DNA of 49,390 bases from a virus, in the IMG/VR virus record IMGVR_UViG_3300042549_005756, positions 1 through 49,390 of that record; one strand, written 5' to 3'. The position numbers and the translations under genes were made by a program. Every line of letters starts with the position of its first letter. Position 1 is the first letter of the stretch. Positions 32,039 through 40,900 of this stretch are shown here, in pieces. The notes under the pieces were generated by a model. That model worked only from the letters and a program-made list of their open reading frames with translations, did not search any database and was not told where the DNA came from.

Positions 32039-33187
32039 TTAAGATTGTTTCACATAACTAAGTCTTTTAACGTATTCGTCATAAAGAGTTGTTGTGGTTG
32101 TAGTATAAACTTCATCACCAATTTCCTCTAATATTTCTCTAACATCATCACTAATAGTTTCAGTAGTTTCAATTATTGGTTCTTCATAAACTTCATCCAT
32201 TGATGATAAAATACTCGTACCGTCAGGAAATTCCATAGGTTGTACTTCAATAATTTCATTTACACCCTCATTTACACCCTCATTTACTCCCTCATTTACT
32301 CCCTCATTTACTCCCTCATTTACTCCCTCAGTTATTCCCTCAGTTATTCCCTCAGTTGCTCCCTCAGTTACAGTATCATTTACAGTATCATTTACAGTAT
32401 CATTTACAGGTTCATTTACAGGTTCATTTACAGGTGAATGACTTTCCTGTAAATCAAGATATTCTTCTTCACTCGCAAATGTTTCAATAATAGGTAATGT
32501 TGTTGTTTCAGTTATATAAACTTCAGTTTCTATTGGTAATTCTTCTTCAGGTAATTCAACCTCACCTGTTTCCTCATCAAAAACAACTTGTTTCTCATTA
32601 GATTCATAAACTTCTTTAGTAATCTCATAAGTAGGGTTTATCACAGAATCAGACATTAACCCACCATCTTCATCTTCCGTAGGACCTTCAATTTTAGGTT
32701 CTTCGATAGTTTCAACTTTAGGTTTATTATCGTCAAATTTAACGAAAAAGTGTAACGATGTTAATGAAATAATCGGTAATAACCCACCCTCTAAAAATGC
32801 TAACCAACGTTTCATCGCCGTTAAATCTGCCGGGTCTGAACCTAATACTTCCCAAACAGGGGCCGTTAACTCAATCCAAGATTTGAATAACGCTCCGTCA
32901 GTATCAACTTCTTTAAATGAGAAAAAGATATTACCTACCATTTGAATAAATGTTACCAATCCGAACATAAACCAAACCCCACCTTTAATCTTATTTGTGG
33001 CAGCAACTAATGCAACCATCGCACCTACCTCAATCGCAATTGATAAGTAAACCGCCCAACTCAATGGGTTTGCCAAATCATACCAAGACACAACGTGTGA
33101 TATTGATATAACCGCAACCAATAAAATAGGGATTAAGAACATAAACCTAATAGGGTTGTCCTTAATCCAATTCCAAATATTTTTCAT
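32039..33187 (-). CDS. Polytopic membrane protein with tetrapeptide-repeat tail
   Basis: 382 aa. Four likely membrane helices (about 13-33, 43-63, 70-90, 130-148) with a Trp-rich N-terminus, then a long acidic tail. Residues 253-312 are 15 tetrapeptides that change type in blocks: NEPV, NDTV, TEGA/I/V, NEGV. The tail ends in a Thr-rich stretch and a basic end. Between the amidase and a short membrane protein, it could be holin-like or a membrane scaffold, but it is much larger than most holins. Confidence 0.65.
   Translation of the reverse strand: MKNIWNWIKDNPIRFMFLIPILLVAVISISHVVSWYDLANPLSWAVYLSIAIEVGAMVALVAATNKIKGGVWFMFGLVTFIQMVGNIFFSFKEVDTDGALFKSWIELTAPVWEVLGSDPADLTAMKRWLAFLEGGLLPIISLTSLHFFVKFDDNKPKVETIEEPKIEGPTEDEDGGLMSDSVINPTYEITKEVYESNEKQVVFDEETGEVELPEEELPIETEVYITETTTLPIIETFASEEEYLDLQESHSPVNEPVNEPVNDTVNDTVNDTVTEGATEGITEGITEGVNEGVNEGVNEGVNEGVNEGVNEIIEVQPMEFPDGTSILSSMDEVYEEPIIETTETISDDVREILEEIGDEVYTTTTTTLYDEYVKRLSYVKQS
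32252..32431 (-). repeat. 12-bp coding tandem repeat
   Basis: Fifteen 12-bp units encoding tetrapeptides in the tail of the membrane protein. The units fall in homogeneous blocks, with up to five near-identical copies in a row, pointing to expansion by slippage or recombination. Confidence 0.9.
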
Positions 33188-33495
33188 TATTTTGTTAAAG
33201 TTTCAATCTCTTTATCAATCTCAGTTTGTCTCGTAACATCCAACATCTTTCTATCAGTTGATTGAATCATTCTTTTTTCAGATTTCAACCCTTCGATAGT
33301 TAAATCAGTTTTAGTCACCGTAATCACCTCTAAAGAGTCAATTTTTTCAGATAAAACATCAATACGTTTATTCACGGATTTTGTGGGGTTACCACAAGTG
33401 TTTAAGAAAATAGCAAACAATAAGATGAATACTATTTTTTGATAATGTTTTGTAATAAAGTCATTAATTTTTCCCATAATTTTAATTTTAGTCAT
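33187..33495 (-). CDS. Short membrane-anchored coiled-coil protein
   Basis: 102 aa from ATG 33495, or 96 aa from ATG 33477. One hydrophobic helix (FILLFAIFLNTCG) is followed by a coiled coil (RIDVLSEKIDSLEVI). FLNTC is a poor lipobox, so a lipoprotein is possible but unlikely. The inner-membrane anchor with coiled coil fits an i-spanin-like shape. It overlaps the next gene's start by 1 nt. Confidence 0.62.
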   Translation of the reverse strand: MTKIKIMGKINDFITKHYQKIVFILLFAIFLNTCGNPTKSVNKRIDVLSEKIDSLEVITVTKTDLTIEGLKSEKRMIQSTDRKMLDVTRQTEIDKEIETLTK

Positions 33496-33501
33496 TATAA
33501 A

Positions 33502-33549
33502 TGTAAAAAACCTTCTATCATAATAAATAGAAGGTTTCTTTTTTTTTAC
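33502..33549. terminator. Strong terminator after the sigma factor gene
   Basis: 11-bp perfect stem AAACCTTCTAT/ATAGAAGGTTT, 8-nt loop, A run on the left and T run on the right, usable in both directions. It ends the sigma-factor transcript. Confidence 0.9.
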
Positions 33550-34349
33550 ATATAGTCAAATAAGACCGAGCTTTCATTTCTGAGTTTCCTCAACGCTTTT
33601 TCTTTTATTTGTCTAACACGTTCTTTAGTTAGGTTAAAATCAGTACCAATATCTTCTAACGTTCGACACGTACCTGTCAATCCAAAATAATCTTCGATGA
33701 TGACTTTTTCACGTTCATCTAAGATATCTAACAAACCAATTAACTTTGTTTTTAGAATATCTTGACCATTGAAAACCTCGTCAGGCATCTCAGCTCCCTC
33801 GTTTTTAATGATGTCGATTAATGTATCACCCTCATCGTTGATATTCATATCTAAATCAATTATTGATGGTAGATTTTGGAATTTATCACTTAAATTACCA
33901 CCTGACGTTTCAATTTCTTTCTTCGCCTTATACAAGTCCTGAACAACATTAACAGGTAGTCGGATAGTTCTTGCGTTATCATTTAGTGATTGTAATATAG
34001 ATTGTCTAACCCACCACACCGCATATGATATAAATCTTAAATTCTTTGACCAATCAAAGTTACGGATAGCCTTTAGTAACCCAAAGTTACCCTCATTAAT
34101 CAAATCAGGTAATGGTAATCCTTGGTTTTGATATTGTTTAGCGACCGTGATAACAAAACGTAAGTTACCTTCAACAAGTTCTTGTTCGATGTTACGAATT
34201 TGTTTATCAGACAAACCACCTTTCGATATCATTTCAGAGAGTTCTTTTTCTCTATCAGGTGTCATTACTTTAATCTTACGGATATCTTTCAAGTAAACTT
34301 GAATCTCGTCTTGGTTGATTGGAATTGCCGAATTTTTGTCCTTCATCAT
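33546..34349 (-). CDS. Sigma-70 family RNA polymerase sigma factor (RpoD-like)
   Basis: 267 aa. Region 1.2 (12-42: IQVYLKDIRKIKVMTPDREK), region 2 (57-122) with EGNLRFVITVAKQYQ, PDLINEGNFGLLKAI, DWSKNLRFISYAVWWVRQSI, then region 3 (NARTIRLPVNVV) and region 4 with DEREKVIIEDYFGL and the helix-turn-helix TLEDIGTDFNLTKERVRQIK. It is the length of small Bacteroidetes primary sigma factors (about 290 aa) and much closer to them than to T4 gp55. It probably redirects host polymerase. Host-like TATCTTTG lies 31 nt upstream. Confidence 0.95.
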   Translation of the reverse strand: MMKDKNSAIPINQDEIQVYLKDIRKIKVMTPDREKELSEMISKGGLSDKQIRNIEQELVEGNLRFVITVAKQYQNQGLPLPDLINEGNFGLLKAIRNFDWSKNLRFISYAVWWVRQSILQSLNDNARTIRLPVNVVQDLYKAKKEIETSGGNLSDKFQNLPSIIDLDMNINDEGDTLIDIIKNEGAEMPDEVFNGQDILKTKLIGLLDILDEREKVIIEDYFGLTGTCRTLEDIGTDFNLTKERVRQIKEKALRKLRNESSVLFDYM

Positions 34350-34350
34350 A

Positions 34351-34947
34351 TTATTTAATTTGGTTTGAATACTTGTTTAACAAAGATACTTCTTTTTCTG
34401 TTAATGACGCTCTACCTTGAGTACTTATTTTATCCAAAATTGAATTAAATACATCTTCACTCACAACATCACTAACTTTAATCTCCTTAGTTTTTCTAAT
34501 TAGTTTAGAGATTTCATCATCATCTTCATCATCACTATATAAACTCATAATGTCGTCAAACATTTCTTCGCTTATAGAGTTAAAGTCACTCAATTTTCGT
34601 TCCGTAAAATTAAAGTCTGACTTTTTGTCAGGGGTTGTGTCACCAAATAAGTGTGATGATATATCACTTGGTAACCCAAATGACAAGTTGTCAGGTTCAT
34701 ATGGTAATAAAAAGTAAACAGGTTTATCTTCACTTAATATTATATCCATAAATTCTTGAACTGATTTCAATGTTTCATCTGTTGAAAACGTAAACACCGA
34801 AGCCTCAGGCCCATAATAGAATCTAATGTTAGAACTCTTTGTTAAAATAGCAATTTCTTCCGCTATTTCAGTAACGTAATTATCTTGATTTTTACTCTTA
34901 ACAAACAAAAATAAGATAAACTTAAATTTCATATTCTTAGGTTTCAT
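34351..34947 (-). CDS. Unknown protein with SLT-type C-terminal motif
   Basis: 198 aa from ATG 34947 (MKPKNMKFKFILFLFVKSKN). An alpha/beta domain (7-105), an acidic linker and LDKISTQGRASLTEKEVSLL at the end, a short helical motif common at the C-termini of Bacteroidetes proteins. It is cotranscribed with the sigma factor, 1 nt away, from a TATCTTTG promoter. Function unknown. Confidence 0.68.
   Translation of the reverse strand: MKPKNMKFKFILFLFVKSKNQDNYVTEIAEEIAILTKSSNIRFYYGPEASVFTFSTDETLKSVQEFMDIILSEDKPVYFLLPYEPDNLSFGLPSDISSHLFGDTTPDKKSDFNFTERKLSDFNSISEEMFDDIMSLYSDDEDDDEISKLIRKTKEIKVSDVVSEDVFNSILDKISTQGRASLTEKEVSLLNKYSNQIK
34381..34388 (-). promoter_or_regulatory. Internal TATCTTTG, possible sigma-gene promoter
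   Basis: TAnnTTTG inside the end of 34351-34947, 31 nt before the sigma ATG. It also encodes Ser-Leu, so it could be chance. Confidence 0.35.
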
Positions 34948-34962
34948 AACTACTATTTTTAA

Positions 34963-34970
34963 CAAAGATA
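34963..34970 (-). promoter_or_regulatory. Host-like -7 element TATCTTTG
   Basis: TAnnTTTG match 15 nt before the ATG at 34947. Confidence 0.55.
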
Positions 34971-34993
34971 ACTAAAAAATCGAATCCAACAAA

Positions 34994-37318
34994 TTATTGG
35001 GTAACATAACTAATATTTTCTTCTTTCCTAACTTTAACAACATTATCCGCCCAATTTGTAACCATTGGATTGTGCGTAATAACAAATATCTTCTCAAAGT
35101 ATTCTTTAATCTTAGTAAAGAACTCTGAAACCATATCTAAGTTATCGTTAGATATTTTACCAAACACCTCATCAAAGACAATAATATTTGGTTTAGGTAG
35201 TGAACAAATTTTACTCAACACCGCTCTCAACGCTAAGGATGCAATAGTACGTTCATAACCTGAACCTGACGCGATATTCTTCTCAACCTGAGTATTATTA
35301 TCAACCATAATAAATTCAACCTCATTCTTATCGTTAATCCTAACTTCTAATCTGAAATGAGAACTATCTTCAAGTAATCGTTGTAACTCCGAGTTAATCA
35401 ACGGCATCATAGTTTTCATAATGTGTTTTGAAATCCCATTCTTACCATAAATTTCCAAGTACAATTTATAAATCTTTTCTTTCTCGGATTCCTCAAGAAT
35501 TTTTTCAATCTTTTTAAGATTATCAGTAATCTTACCTTCAAGTGTTTCTATTTGGTAAACGTTACCATCAATCTTTCGATTTGTACCATTCTTTTCAGTT
35601 TCCAATTCAGTAATTCGTTGACCTGCCTTCAATAATTGGTTCTCGATTTTATCGTTCGCCAAAATTTTGTCTTGTAACTCATTATACTTTTGTAACTTGT
35701 CATTCAATCCTTTGATTTTTAAATCATAAGACTCAATCGTTAGTTCGTATTTTTCCTTGATTAACTTATTTTTCTCATACTCATCAAACTCTTTTTTAAG
35801 AGCAACAAAACCTTTCTCTTTGCCTGATAAAACCGTCATTAACCCCTCAATTTGGTCTTTATGCGTGATAAAACCTGCAAGTTCATTGATTTTTGCTTGA
35901 GTAATTGAAGCGTTCATTAAATCAATACCACAGTGTTCACAAATGATACCCCCACTTACCGATGACTGTAATTTTTCGATAGATGTAATTTCACTTTGAA
36001 CCCTAACAGACTCTTTGTATTGAATGTTGTACTCATTCTTAACCTCATCGTGTTTATCTTCGTGATAAAACTCACTTGGTTCAACAACCCTTAATTCCAA
36101 CAACTGTTTTTCAACCCCACCTTTCTGACTAGTTAATAGTAGTATTTCACCATTAACTTTCTCAGGTGATAATTGACTAATTTCTCGGTCAATATCAGTG
36201 TGTTTACTCTGCATCAAACTATCACGATATTCTTGACCTTTAATGATTCGGTCTTGTATATCAATCAAAGTTTTTTGTAACTCAACATTTTCATCAGTCA
36301 TTGTCTGAATATTTGTTTTGTAAGTCTCAATATCAGTTTTTAATGATTCCGAATTATACACATTCGATATCATTGATTTTGAGAACTCACTATACAATTC
36401 TTTCCCTGTGTCTTCTTTTCTTTTAAGGAAATCAAGACCCATAAATCGAGACAAGACCTGACCACGAGCAGTTGGTTTAGAATCAATTAACTCTTCAAGG
36501 TTTGTTGCGGTAGTTAAGATTGTCATCAAAAAATCTTCTTTTGTACCGATGGAAGTTTTAATAAACGCTTCAGTTTCACGTCTCTGTTCACCTGTAAAGT
36601 TTTGTAAACTCCCATCAGCCAATTTTTTGAAGAAATCTAATTCTGTCTTAACTGTCCAATCACCACTTTTTGATAATTTACGAGTAATGTTTCTCTCAAT
36701 GATATAATCATCCCCATCAATAACAATCTCACCTTTAACTGATACCTTATTCTTATCTGTAAATCTATTAAAGATTTCTTCTGCCTTAGTAGTTTTAGTC
36801 GTTTCGTTAAAGAATAGAAAGAATAGTAAATCGACACTAAGTACCGTTTTACCACCAAAGTTAGGTGGGTTTGATTCCACTACTGAAATACCATCACACT
36901 TATCAAAATCTAATCGTTGGTTCTCACCATAAGATAAGAAGTTGGAGAACTCAATGTTTTTAATAAACCATTTTTTAAAGGGGGTTACCTCAGATTGGTT
37001 CATTATCATTTTATTATCCACTTGATTATCTAACTCATAGATTTTATCGTAGTAACCCTCGTTAGACTTAGATTTTAAGAATGACTCAACTAAAGTTAAC
37101 TGATAATTTTTATCCAAGATATTAAAAGAAATGTCAACATTATGTGTTGTTTCCTTACTAACTTTAGTTTTGGTAATTACATTGATATTCGTTGTCGAAT
37201 ACTTTTGTTGGAAATAATGTTTAACACTCTTAATTTTCTCTTGTGTAAAGTTCTCAGCATAATCCTCCCAAACTACTTGTACGTAAGGATTATCGAACTT
37301 AGTTAAATCAACACTCAT
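34994..37318 (-). CDS. sbcC: SbcC/Rad50-like recombination ATPase (T4 gp46-like)
   Basis: 774 aa from ATG 37318. With SbcD it makes the end-resecting nuclease for recombination-dependent replication. NFLSYGE (126-132) leads to the Walker A region NPPNFGGKT (150-158), in which the usual first Gly is Pro. Long coiled coils flank a zinc hook CEHC (460-463). The signature SGSGYERT, Walker B NIIVFDEVFG and the ITH switch follow near the C-terminus. About 115 extra residues precede the ATPase head, unlike T4 gp46. It starts 1 nt after the upstream stop. Confidence 0.93.
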   Translation of the reverse strand: MSVDLTKFDNPYVQVVWEDYAENFTQEKIKSVKHYFQQKYSTTNINVITKTKVSKETTHNVDISFNILDKNYQLTLVESFLKSKSNEGYYDKIYELDNQVDNKMIMNQSEVTPFKKWFIKNIEFSNFLSYGENQRLDFDKCDGISVVESNPPNFGGKTVLSVDLLFFLFFNETTKTTKAEEIFNRFTDKNKVSVKGEIVIDGDDYIIERNITRKLSKSGDWTVKTELDFFKKLADGSLQNFTGEQRRETEAFIKTSIGTKEDFLMTILTTATNLEELIDSKPTARGQVLSRFMGLDFLKRKEDTGKELYSEFSKSMISNVYNSESLKTDIETYKTNIQTMTDENVELQKTLIDIQDRIIKGQEYRDSLMQSKHTDIDREISQLSPEKVNGEILLLTSQKGGVEKQLLELRVVEPSEFYHEDKHDEVKNEYNIQYKESVRVQSEITSIEKLQSSVSGGIICEHCGIDLMNASITQAKINELAGFITHKDQIEGLMTVLSGKEKGFVALKKEFDEYEKNKLIKEKYELTIESYDLKIKGLNDKLQKYNELQDKILANDKIENQLLKAGQRITELETEKNGTNRKIDGNVYQIETLEGKITDNLKKIEKILEESEKEKIYKLYLEIYGKNGISKHIMKTMMPLINSELQRLLEDSSHFRLEVRINDKNEVEFIMVDNNTQVEKNIASGSGYERTIASLALRAVLSKICSLPKPNIIVFDEVFGKISNDNLDMVSEFFTKIKEYFEKIFVITHNPMVTNWADNVVKVRKEENISYVTQ

Positions 37319-37319
37319 A

Positions 37320-37559
37320 TTAGTTTGCAGTTTCAGTTTCTGTTTCAGTAGTTGGTTCAAAGTCAGTTACTTCAACAATTTCGTTATTTAACGCGATATT
37401 AACTTCTTCATCAGATAAGTTAGCGAATTTATCTTTTAATTCAGCCATTTTAGCTTCCATAGCAGATTTATACGCTTTATCAAAGATGTTTTTTTCTTGT
37501 TTTAAACGAGCGTTACGTTTCTCAACTTTTTTTCTGTGTTCTTTTGCTTTTTTACCCAT
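37320..37559 (-). CDS. Small charged protein in the recombination operon
   Basis: 79 aa from ATG 37559 (MGKKAKEHRKKVEKRNARLK). Basic coiled-coil first half, acidic Thr/Glu-rich end (TTETETETAN). Short proteins of this style often lie beside phage recombination genes. Function unknown. It ends 1 nt before sbcC. Confidence 0.68.
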   Translation of the reverse strand: MGKKAKEHRKKVEKRNARLKQEKNIFDKAYKSAMEAKMAELKDKFANLSDEEVNIALNNEIVEVTDFEPTTETETETAN

Positions 37560-37615
37560 TATTCTAAATTTAAATTGTTTTAATAATATTAGAGAATTTA
37601 ATCTCAATAGTCAAA

Positions 37616-37960
37616 TTATTTTGAAGGTCTATTTTCCTCAAACCATTCAACAATAGAATTAATCGCCCATACACATCCTGACGCAAATAACCCATCAAAG
37701 AACCAAGATACGTGGTTATTACATCCTAAGTGTAAGTTAGTTGGTGAATACACCGCCAACCCAATAAAGAAACCAACCCAAGTACTTGTACACATCATAC
37801 AAGACAATAAATCGGCAAAAAAACCACCAATACCCTGAAATGGCATAAAAGGATTATCACCCCAACTTTTAAGACCATTTCTTAACCAATTAAATATTGA
37901 CCCATAAACTAGTATGTTACTCATACCATAAGCCATTAATACCCAAATAAAAATTTCCAT
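37616..37960 (-). CDS. Membrane protein with CMMC motif, DUF1360-like
   Basis: 114 aa. Hydrophobic segments at about 2-22, 46-70 and 85-105. LLSCMMCTSTWVGFFIGL recalls the CxxC-x-x-x-W core of DUF1360 small membrane proteins, whose role is unknown. It lies within the recombination operon, 2 nt from its neighbour. Family assignment is tentative. Confidence 0.58.
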   Translation of the reverse strand: MEIFIWVLMAYGMSNILVYGSIFNWLRNGLKSWGDNPFMPFQGIGGFFADLLSCMMCTSTWVGFFIGLAVYSPTNLHLGCNNHVSWFFDGLFASGCVWAINSIVEWFEENRPSK

Positions 37961-37962
37961 AA

Positions 37963-38709
37963 TTACATTTTTTCTGATATATTGGAACCTTTTAAATAAA
38001 CCGCAGGTTGCTGAATATTAGATTCCAATTGTTTATTTTTTAAAATTAACTCATCAATTAATGAGTTTTTCAACGATAATTCTTTTCTTAAATTCAATAT
38101 CGTCGATTCTAACATTTTTTGTTTTGAATTGTCAACAGTAACCTCTTTGATAACTTCAACATTTTCGTTTTTATTACTTAGTTCGTCTAAATCACGTCTA
38201 AGTTCGTCTAATATTTTATCCTTGTTAGACATTTCATCTTGGAAAATATTTCCCATTTCTTTAGTTTTAATGGAAAATTCTTGCCTTTCAGACTCCAAAT
38301 CTTCATTTAAGTGGAAAATGGTTTCATCCAACTGTTGTATTTTTAACAACAGTTCATTCTCAGATGTTTTGTCACTAATATATTCTATTTTTGTGACGAT
38401 TTTTTCGATAGGAACTTCCTTAATAACTTCTCTATCCACATATTCAATAACTTTTACTTCAATAGGAACTTCAATTATTTTCTCAACTTCCTTTATTACT
38501 TCAACAGGGATTTCTACACGTTTTTCAACAATTACCTCAGTTTTTAAGTGTTTTTCACCTTCATTAAGTGAATTTCCCAAAAATCCGTATTTCTTTATAT
38601 CAAAACCTTGTTTGAAACATTGTGTTACAAATAAATTAACATCCTCAATATTGTTTATTTTACAATACTGTAGGATGTCATTTTCATATTTCGAATTTAT
38701 GTTAAGCAT
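37963..38709 (-). CDS. Coiled-coil protein with Val/Ile/Glu repeats
   Basis: 248 aa. Residues about 58-108 carry repeats of the type EVIKEVEKIIEVPIEVKVI, as in proteins with extended beta or coiled repeats, followed by a long coiled coil (112-235). The N-terminal 50 residues are a small globular part. The start overlaps sbcD by 8 nt, which ties it to the recombination module. Function unknown. Confidence 0.65.
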   Translation of the reverse strand: MLNINSKYENDILQYCKINNIEDVNLFVTQCFKQGFDIKKYGFLGNSLNEGEKHLKTEVIVEKRVEIPVEVIKEVEKIIEVPIEVKVIEYVDREVIKEVPIEKIVTKIEYISDKTSENELLLKIQQLDETIFHLNEDLESERQEFSIKTKEMGNIFQDEMSNKDKILDELRRDLDELSNKNENVEVIKEVTVDNSKQKMLESTILNLRKELSLKNSLIDELILKNKQLESNIQQPAVYLKGSNISEKM

Positions 38710-39481
38710 TCGCTAGTTTTTCACTACCACTTTCAATGTCATCATAAGAACTCAACTTAAATGATAAGAATGGTCTTGGGTTATCTAAATCAACAAAACT
38801 GTAATCATCTTTCTCAACGTCATAAATTCCGAATCCGTGTTTAGTAATTGTCTCACCATAATTTTGTTGGATAGTAGAACCAACCATATAAGCTTTCTTA
38901 CCACCAGGTATGTTGAATACTTGTCGTTTGTGGATATCACCACATAACACTAAATCACAACCCCCAAACTTATCAGATTCAAAACCACTATCGAATTTAT
39001 ATCCGATGTCGGTTGTTAATCCCTGAACAGGTCCGTGGAATAAACCAATCTTAGTTCTACCCGTCTTTTCAATATCAGGGGGGATGTTATGGTCCATTAA
39101 TGAGAATACAACCCAATCAACATTTTCATCTTCGTATTCTCCACGATTTTTTAAATAAACAATGTTTTCATTTTTCAATGAATCTATGATAGGTGTTAAC
39201 GCATCCAATCTTGACATATTATTCTCAAGGAAATCGTGGTTACCAATAATCAAAATTGTTTTTGCAATCTTAGAACATTCGGTTAATGTCTCAGCAACAA
39301 ACTCAATTAACTCAGGTGTCATTTGGTTTTTAGAATGTACCAAATCACCTGTAAATACGATTCTATCAGGTTTGATTTCTCTGAATCGGTCAAACATATC
39401 GTTCAATATTGAACGGTATAAATCGTGGTCTTTAAATAACCTAATGTGTAGGTCTGAAAAATGTACTAACTTTTTAATCAT
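38702..39481 (-). CDS. sbcD: SbcD/Mre11-like nuclease (T4 gp47-like)
   Basis: 259 aa against 339 for T4 gp47. The metallophosphoesterase motifs are complete: FSDLHI (8-13), TGDLVH, GNHDF, FHGPV and CGDIHKRQ. It is the nuclease subunit that pairs with SbcC. The capping C-terminal domain is short. Its start overlaps the upstream gene by 4 nt (ATGA). Unlike T4, sbcD and sbcC are separated by three small genes. Confidence 0.94.
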   Translation of the reverse strand: MIKKLVHFSDLHIRLFKDHDLYRSILNDMFDRFREIKPDRIVFTGDLVHSKNQMTPELIEFVAETLTECSKIAKTILIIGNHDFLENNMSRLDALTPIIDSLKNENIVYLKNRGEYEDENVDWVVFSLMDHNIPPDIEKTGRTKIGLFHGPVQGLTTDIGYKFDSGFESDKFGGCDLVLCGDIHKRQVFNIPGGKKAYMVGSTIQQNYGETITKHGFGIYDVEKDDYSFVDLDNPRPFLSFKLSSYDDIESGSEKLANA

Positions 39482-40431
39482 AAGTTTCTATTCATTTGGG
39501 TTTTACGAATCATATTCTTTATCTTTTTATCATTTTTTTCAAAGTCGCTCATTCTATCCTCAACTTCTTTATTTTTTTTCAAAAAATCCTTTAACCTAGT
39601 ATTATCAAATGGTCTTGGTACGTTATTAATATCTAAAAACTTGTTAATCAATTCCTCAGTGATTGTCTTAGGGTCAGTCCCAATCTCATCAATAAATTTA
39701 TCTTTTAAATGTGGTGGTATAATTTTATTATTTAACCTCAACTCAATTTCACCAGGTTTAACAACATTTTGTTCGAAATAGTAAACCGCATAACCAACAT
39801 CTTCAGGTTTATTAGCGGTTAAATCAACATCATAATGGTTTATAATAGATTCAGACCCATCATAATTATCAACCACCTCAAATAATCCCCTAATCAAAAC
39901 ACCTCGAAATCCTTTAGTTTTGTATTCGTCAGGGTTATTCAAAACATCATCCAATAACTTATGAATATCATTTCTTAATGTTGAGTCATAATTAGCTCCT
40001 GACACATCTTGAGCCATTTCAGGTGACCAAGTTAATAAAATATGTTTTCTTGGTTCAAATGTTGATGGGTCATAAATTGTCGGTCCCATCGCGGCACCAT
40101 TCTTAACAGGTCTAAGTAGTTGATTTGGGTCATACATTTCAGGTGTTAACGCCAAGGATAATAAATAACATTTACCTTTAAATTCCGTTAAATCTGATAT
40201 TTTAATAGTTTGAGTTGTGTAAACTTTATCATTTTTACCTTTAACTAACGGCATTGTTAAAATATCTAATGAATCACATTTTGCAAATTCATCACATTCT
40301 TTAATGATGTTTTTATATTTATCCAATTCATTACCATAAAGACTAGTTTCATCAACAAAAGTTTCATTAATTAAACTTGGGTTATTCTTTTTACTTAATA
40401 AAGCAACTTCTAAAAATTCTTTTAATTTCAT
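39478..40431 (-). CDS. Unknown 317-aa protein
   Basis: 317 aa (MKLKEFLEVALLSKKNNPSL). A mixed alpha/beta middle with KCYLLSLALTPEMYDPNQLL and HYDVDLTANKPEDVGYAVYY, then a Lys-rich coiled C-terminus. No family recognised. The start MKLKEFLE has Glu at position 8 like the tagged proteins, but Phe replaces Ile/Leu. Coupled to sbcD. Confidence 0.65.
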   Translation of the reverse strand: MKLKEFLEVALLSKKNNPSLINETFVDETSLYGNELDKYKNIIKECDEFAKCDSLDILTMPLVKGKNDKVYTTQTIKISDLTEFKGKCYLLSLALTPEMYDPNQLLRPVKNGAAMGPTIYDPSTFEPRKHILLTWSPEMAQDVSGANYDSTLRNDIHKLLDDVLNNPDEYKTKGFRGVLIRGLFEVVDNYDGSESIINHYDVDLTANKPEDVGYAVYYFEQNVVKPGEIELRLNNKIIPPHLKDKFIDEIGTDPKTITEELINKFLDINNVPRPFDNTRLKDFLKKNKEVEDRMSDFEKNDKKIKNMIRKTQMNRNL

Positions 40432-40432
40432 A

Positions 40433-40663
40433 TTACATTACTATTTTTGGTGGATGACCTAAATCATCCTTATCCCCAAGTGGAATAGTTACCGGATTAA
40501 ATGGGGATGTCTGTTTATTAGTTCTAAGTGAATTTAAATCAAATTCACCTGTAACCTCTTTCATTTTATCTTTAATTGCCTCAACGTCCGTCTGTTGGAT
40601 TACCTCCCAACTTCTATTAGTTAGAAACCCATCCAACCAAATAAAAAATTCTTTATGGTTCAT
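40433..40663 (-). CDS. Small conserved-type phage protein
   Basis: 76 aa (MNHKEFFIWLDGFLTNRSWE). The first 20 residues recall a short phage family with an FxxWLxGFL pattern; function unknown. Its start codon shares a base with the stop of the zinc-ribbon gene. Confidence 0.65.
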   Translation of the reverse strand: MNHKEFFIWLDGFLTNRSWEVIQQTDVEAIKDKMKEVTGEFDLNSLRTNKQTSPFNPVTIPLGDKDDLGHPPKIVM

Positions 40664-40899
40664 TATTGAATGAGATTGGTTTTATTTTCTTCGTCAAACA
40701 ACGCGAATTCCGAATTAACGTGACCACAATCATCACATTTATAAGTTGGGAATGGCACTAACGTATCTTCCTTACTTCCCGTCATTAATGCAGGGACTTT
40801 TTTAATTAATACAACTTCCTTGAAGTACATACTATTACACTTTTCACAAACAATTGTTGGTTGTTTTTTCAAGTCAATTCTTGGTTGATTTAATTCCAT
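40663..40899 (-). CDS. Zinc-ribbon protein
   Basis: 78 aa. Two Cys pairs, VCEKCNSMYF and YKCDDCGHVN, about 37 residues apart form a zinc ribbon. Such small proteins may be transcription or replication accessory factors, but none is proved here. 1 nt from the upstream stop. Confidence 0.75.
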   Translation of the reverse strand: MELNQPRIDLKKQPTIVCEKCNSMYFKEVVLIKKVPALMTGSKEDTLVPFPTYKCDDCGHVNSEFALFDEENKTNLIQ

Positions 40900-40900
40900 A

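Noticed and set aside
32252-32431. CRISPR-like array
   Set aside because: Units are 12 bp, in frame and without spacers, so they are coding repeats.
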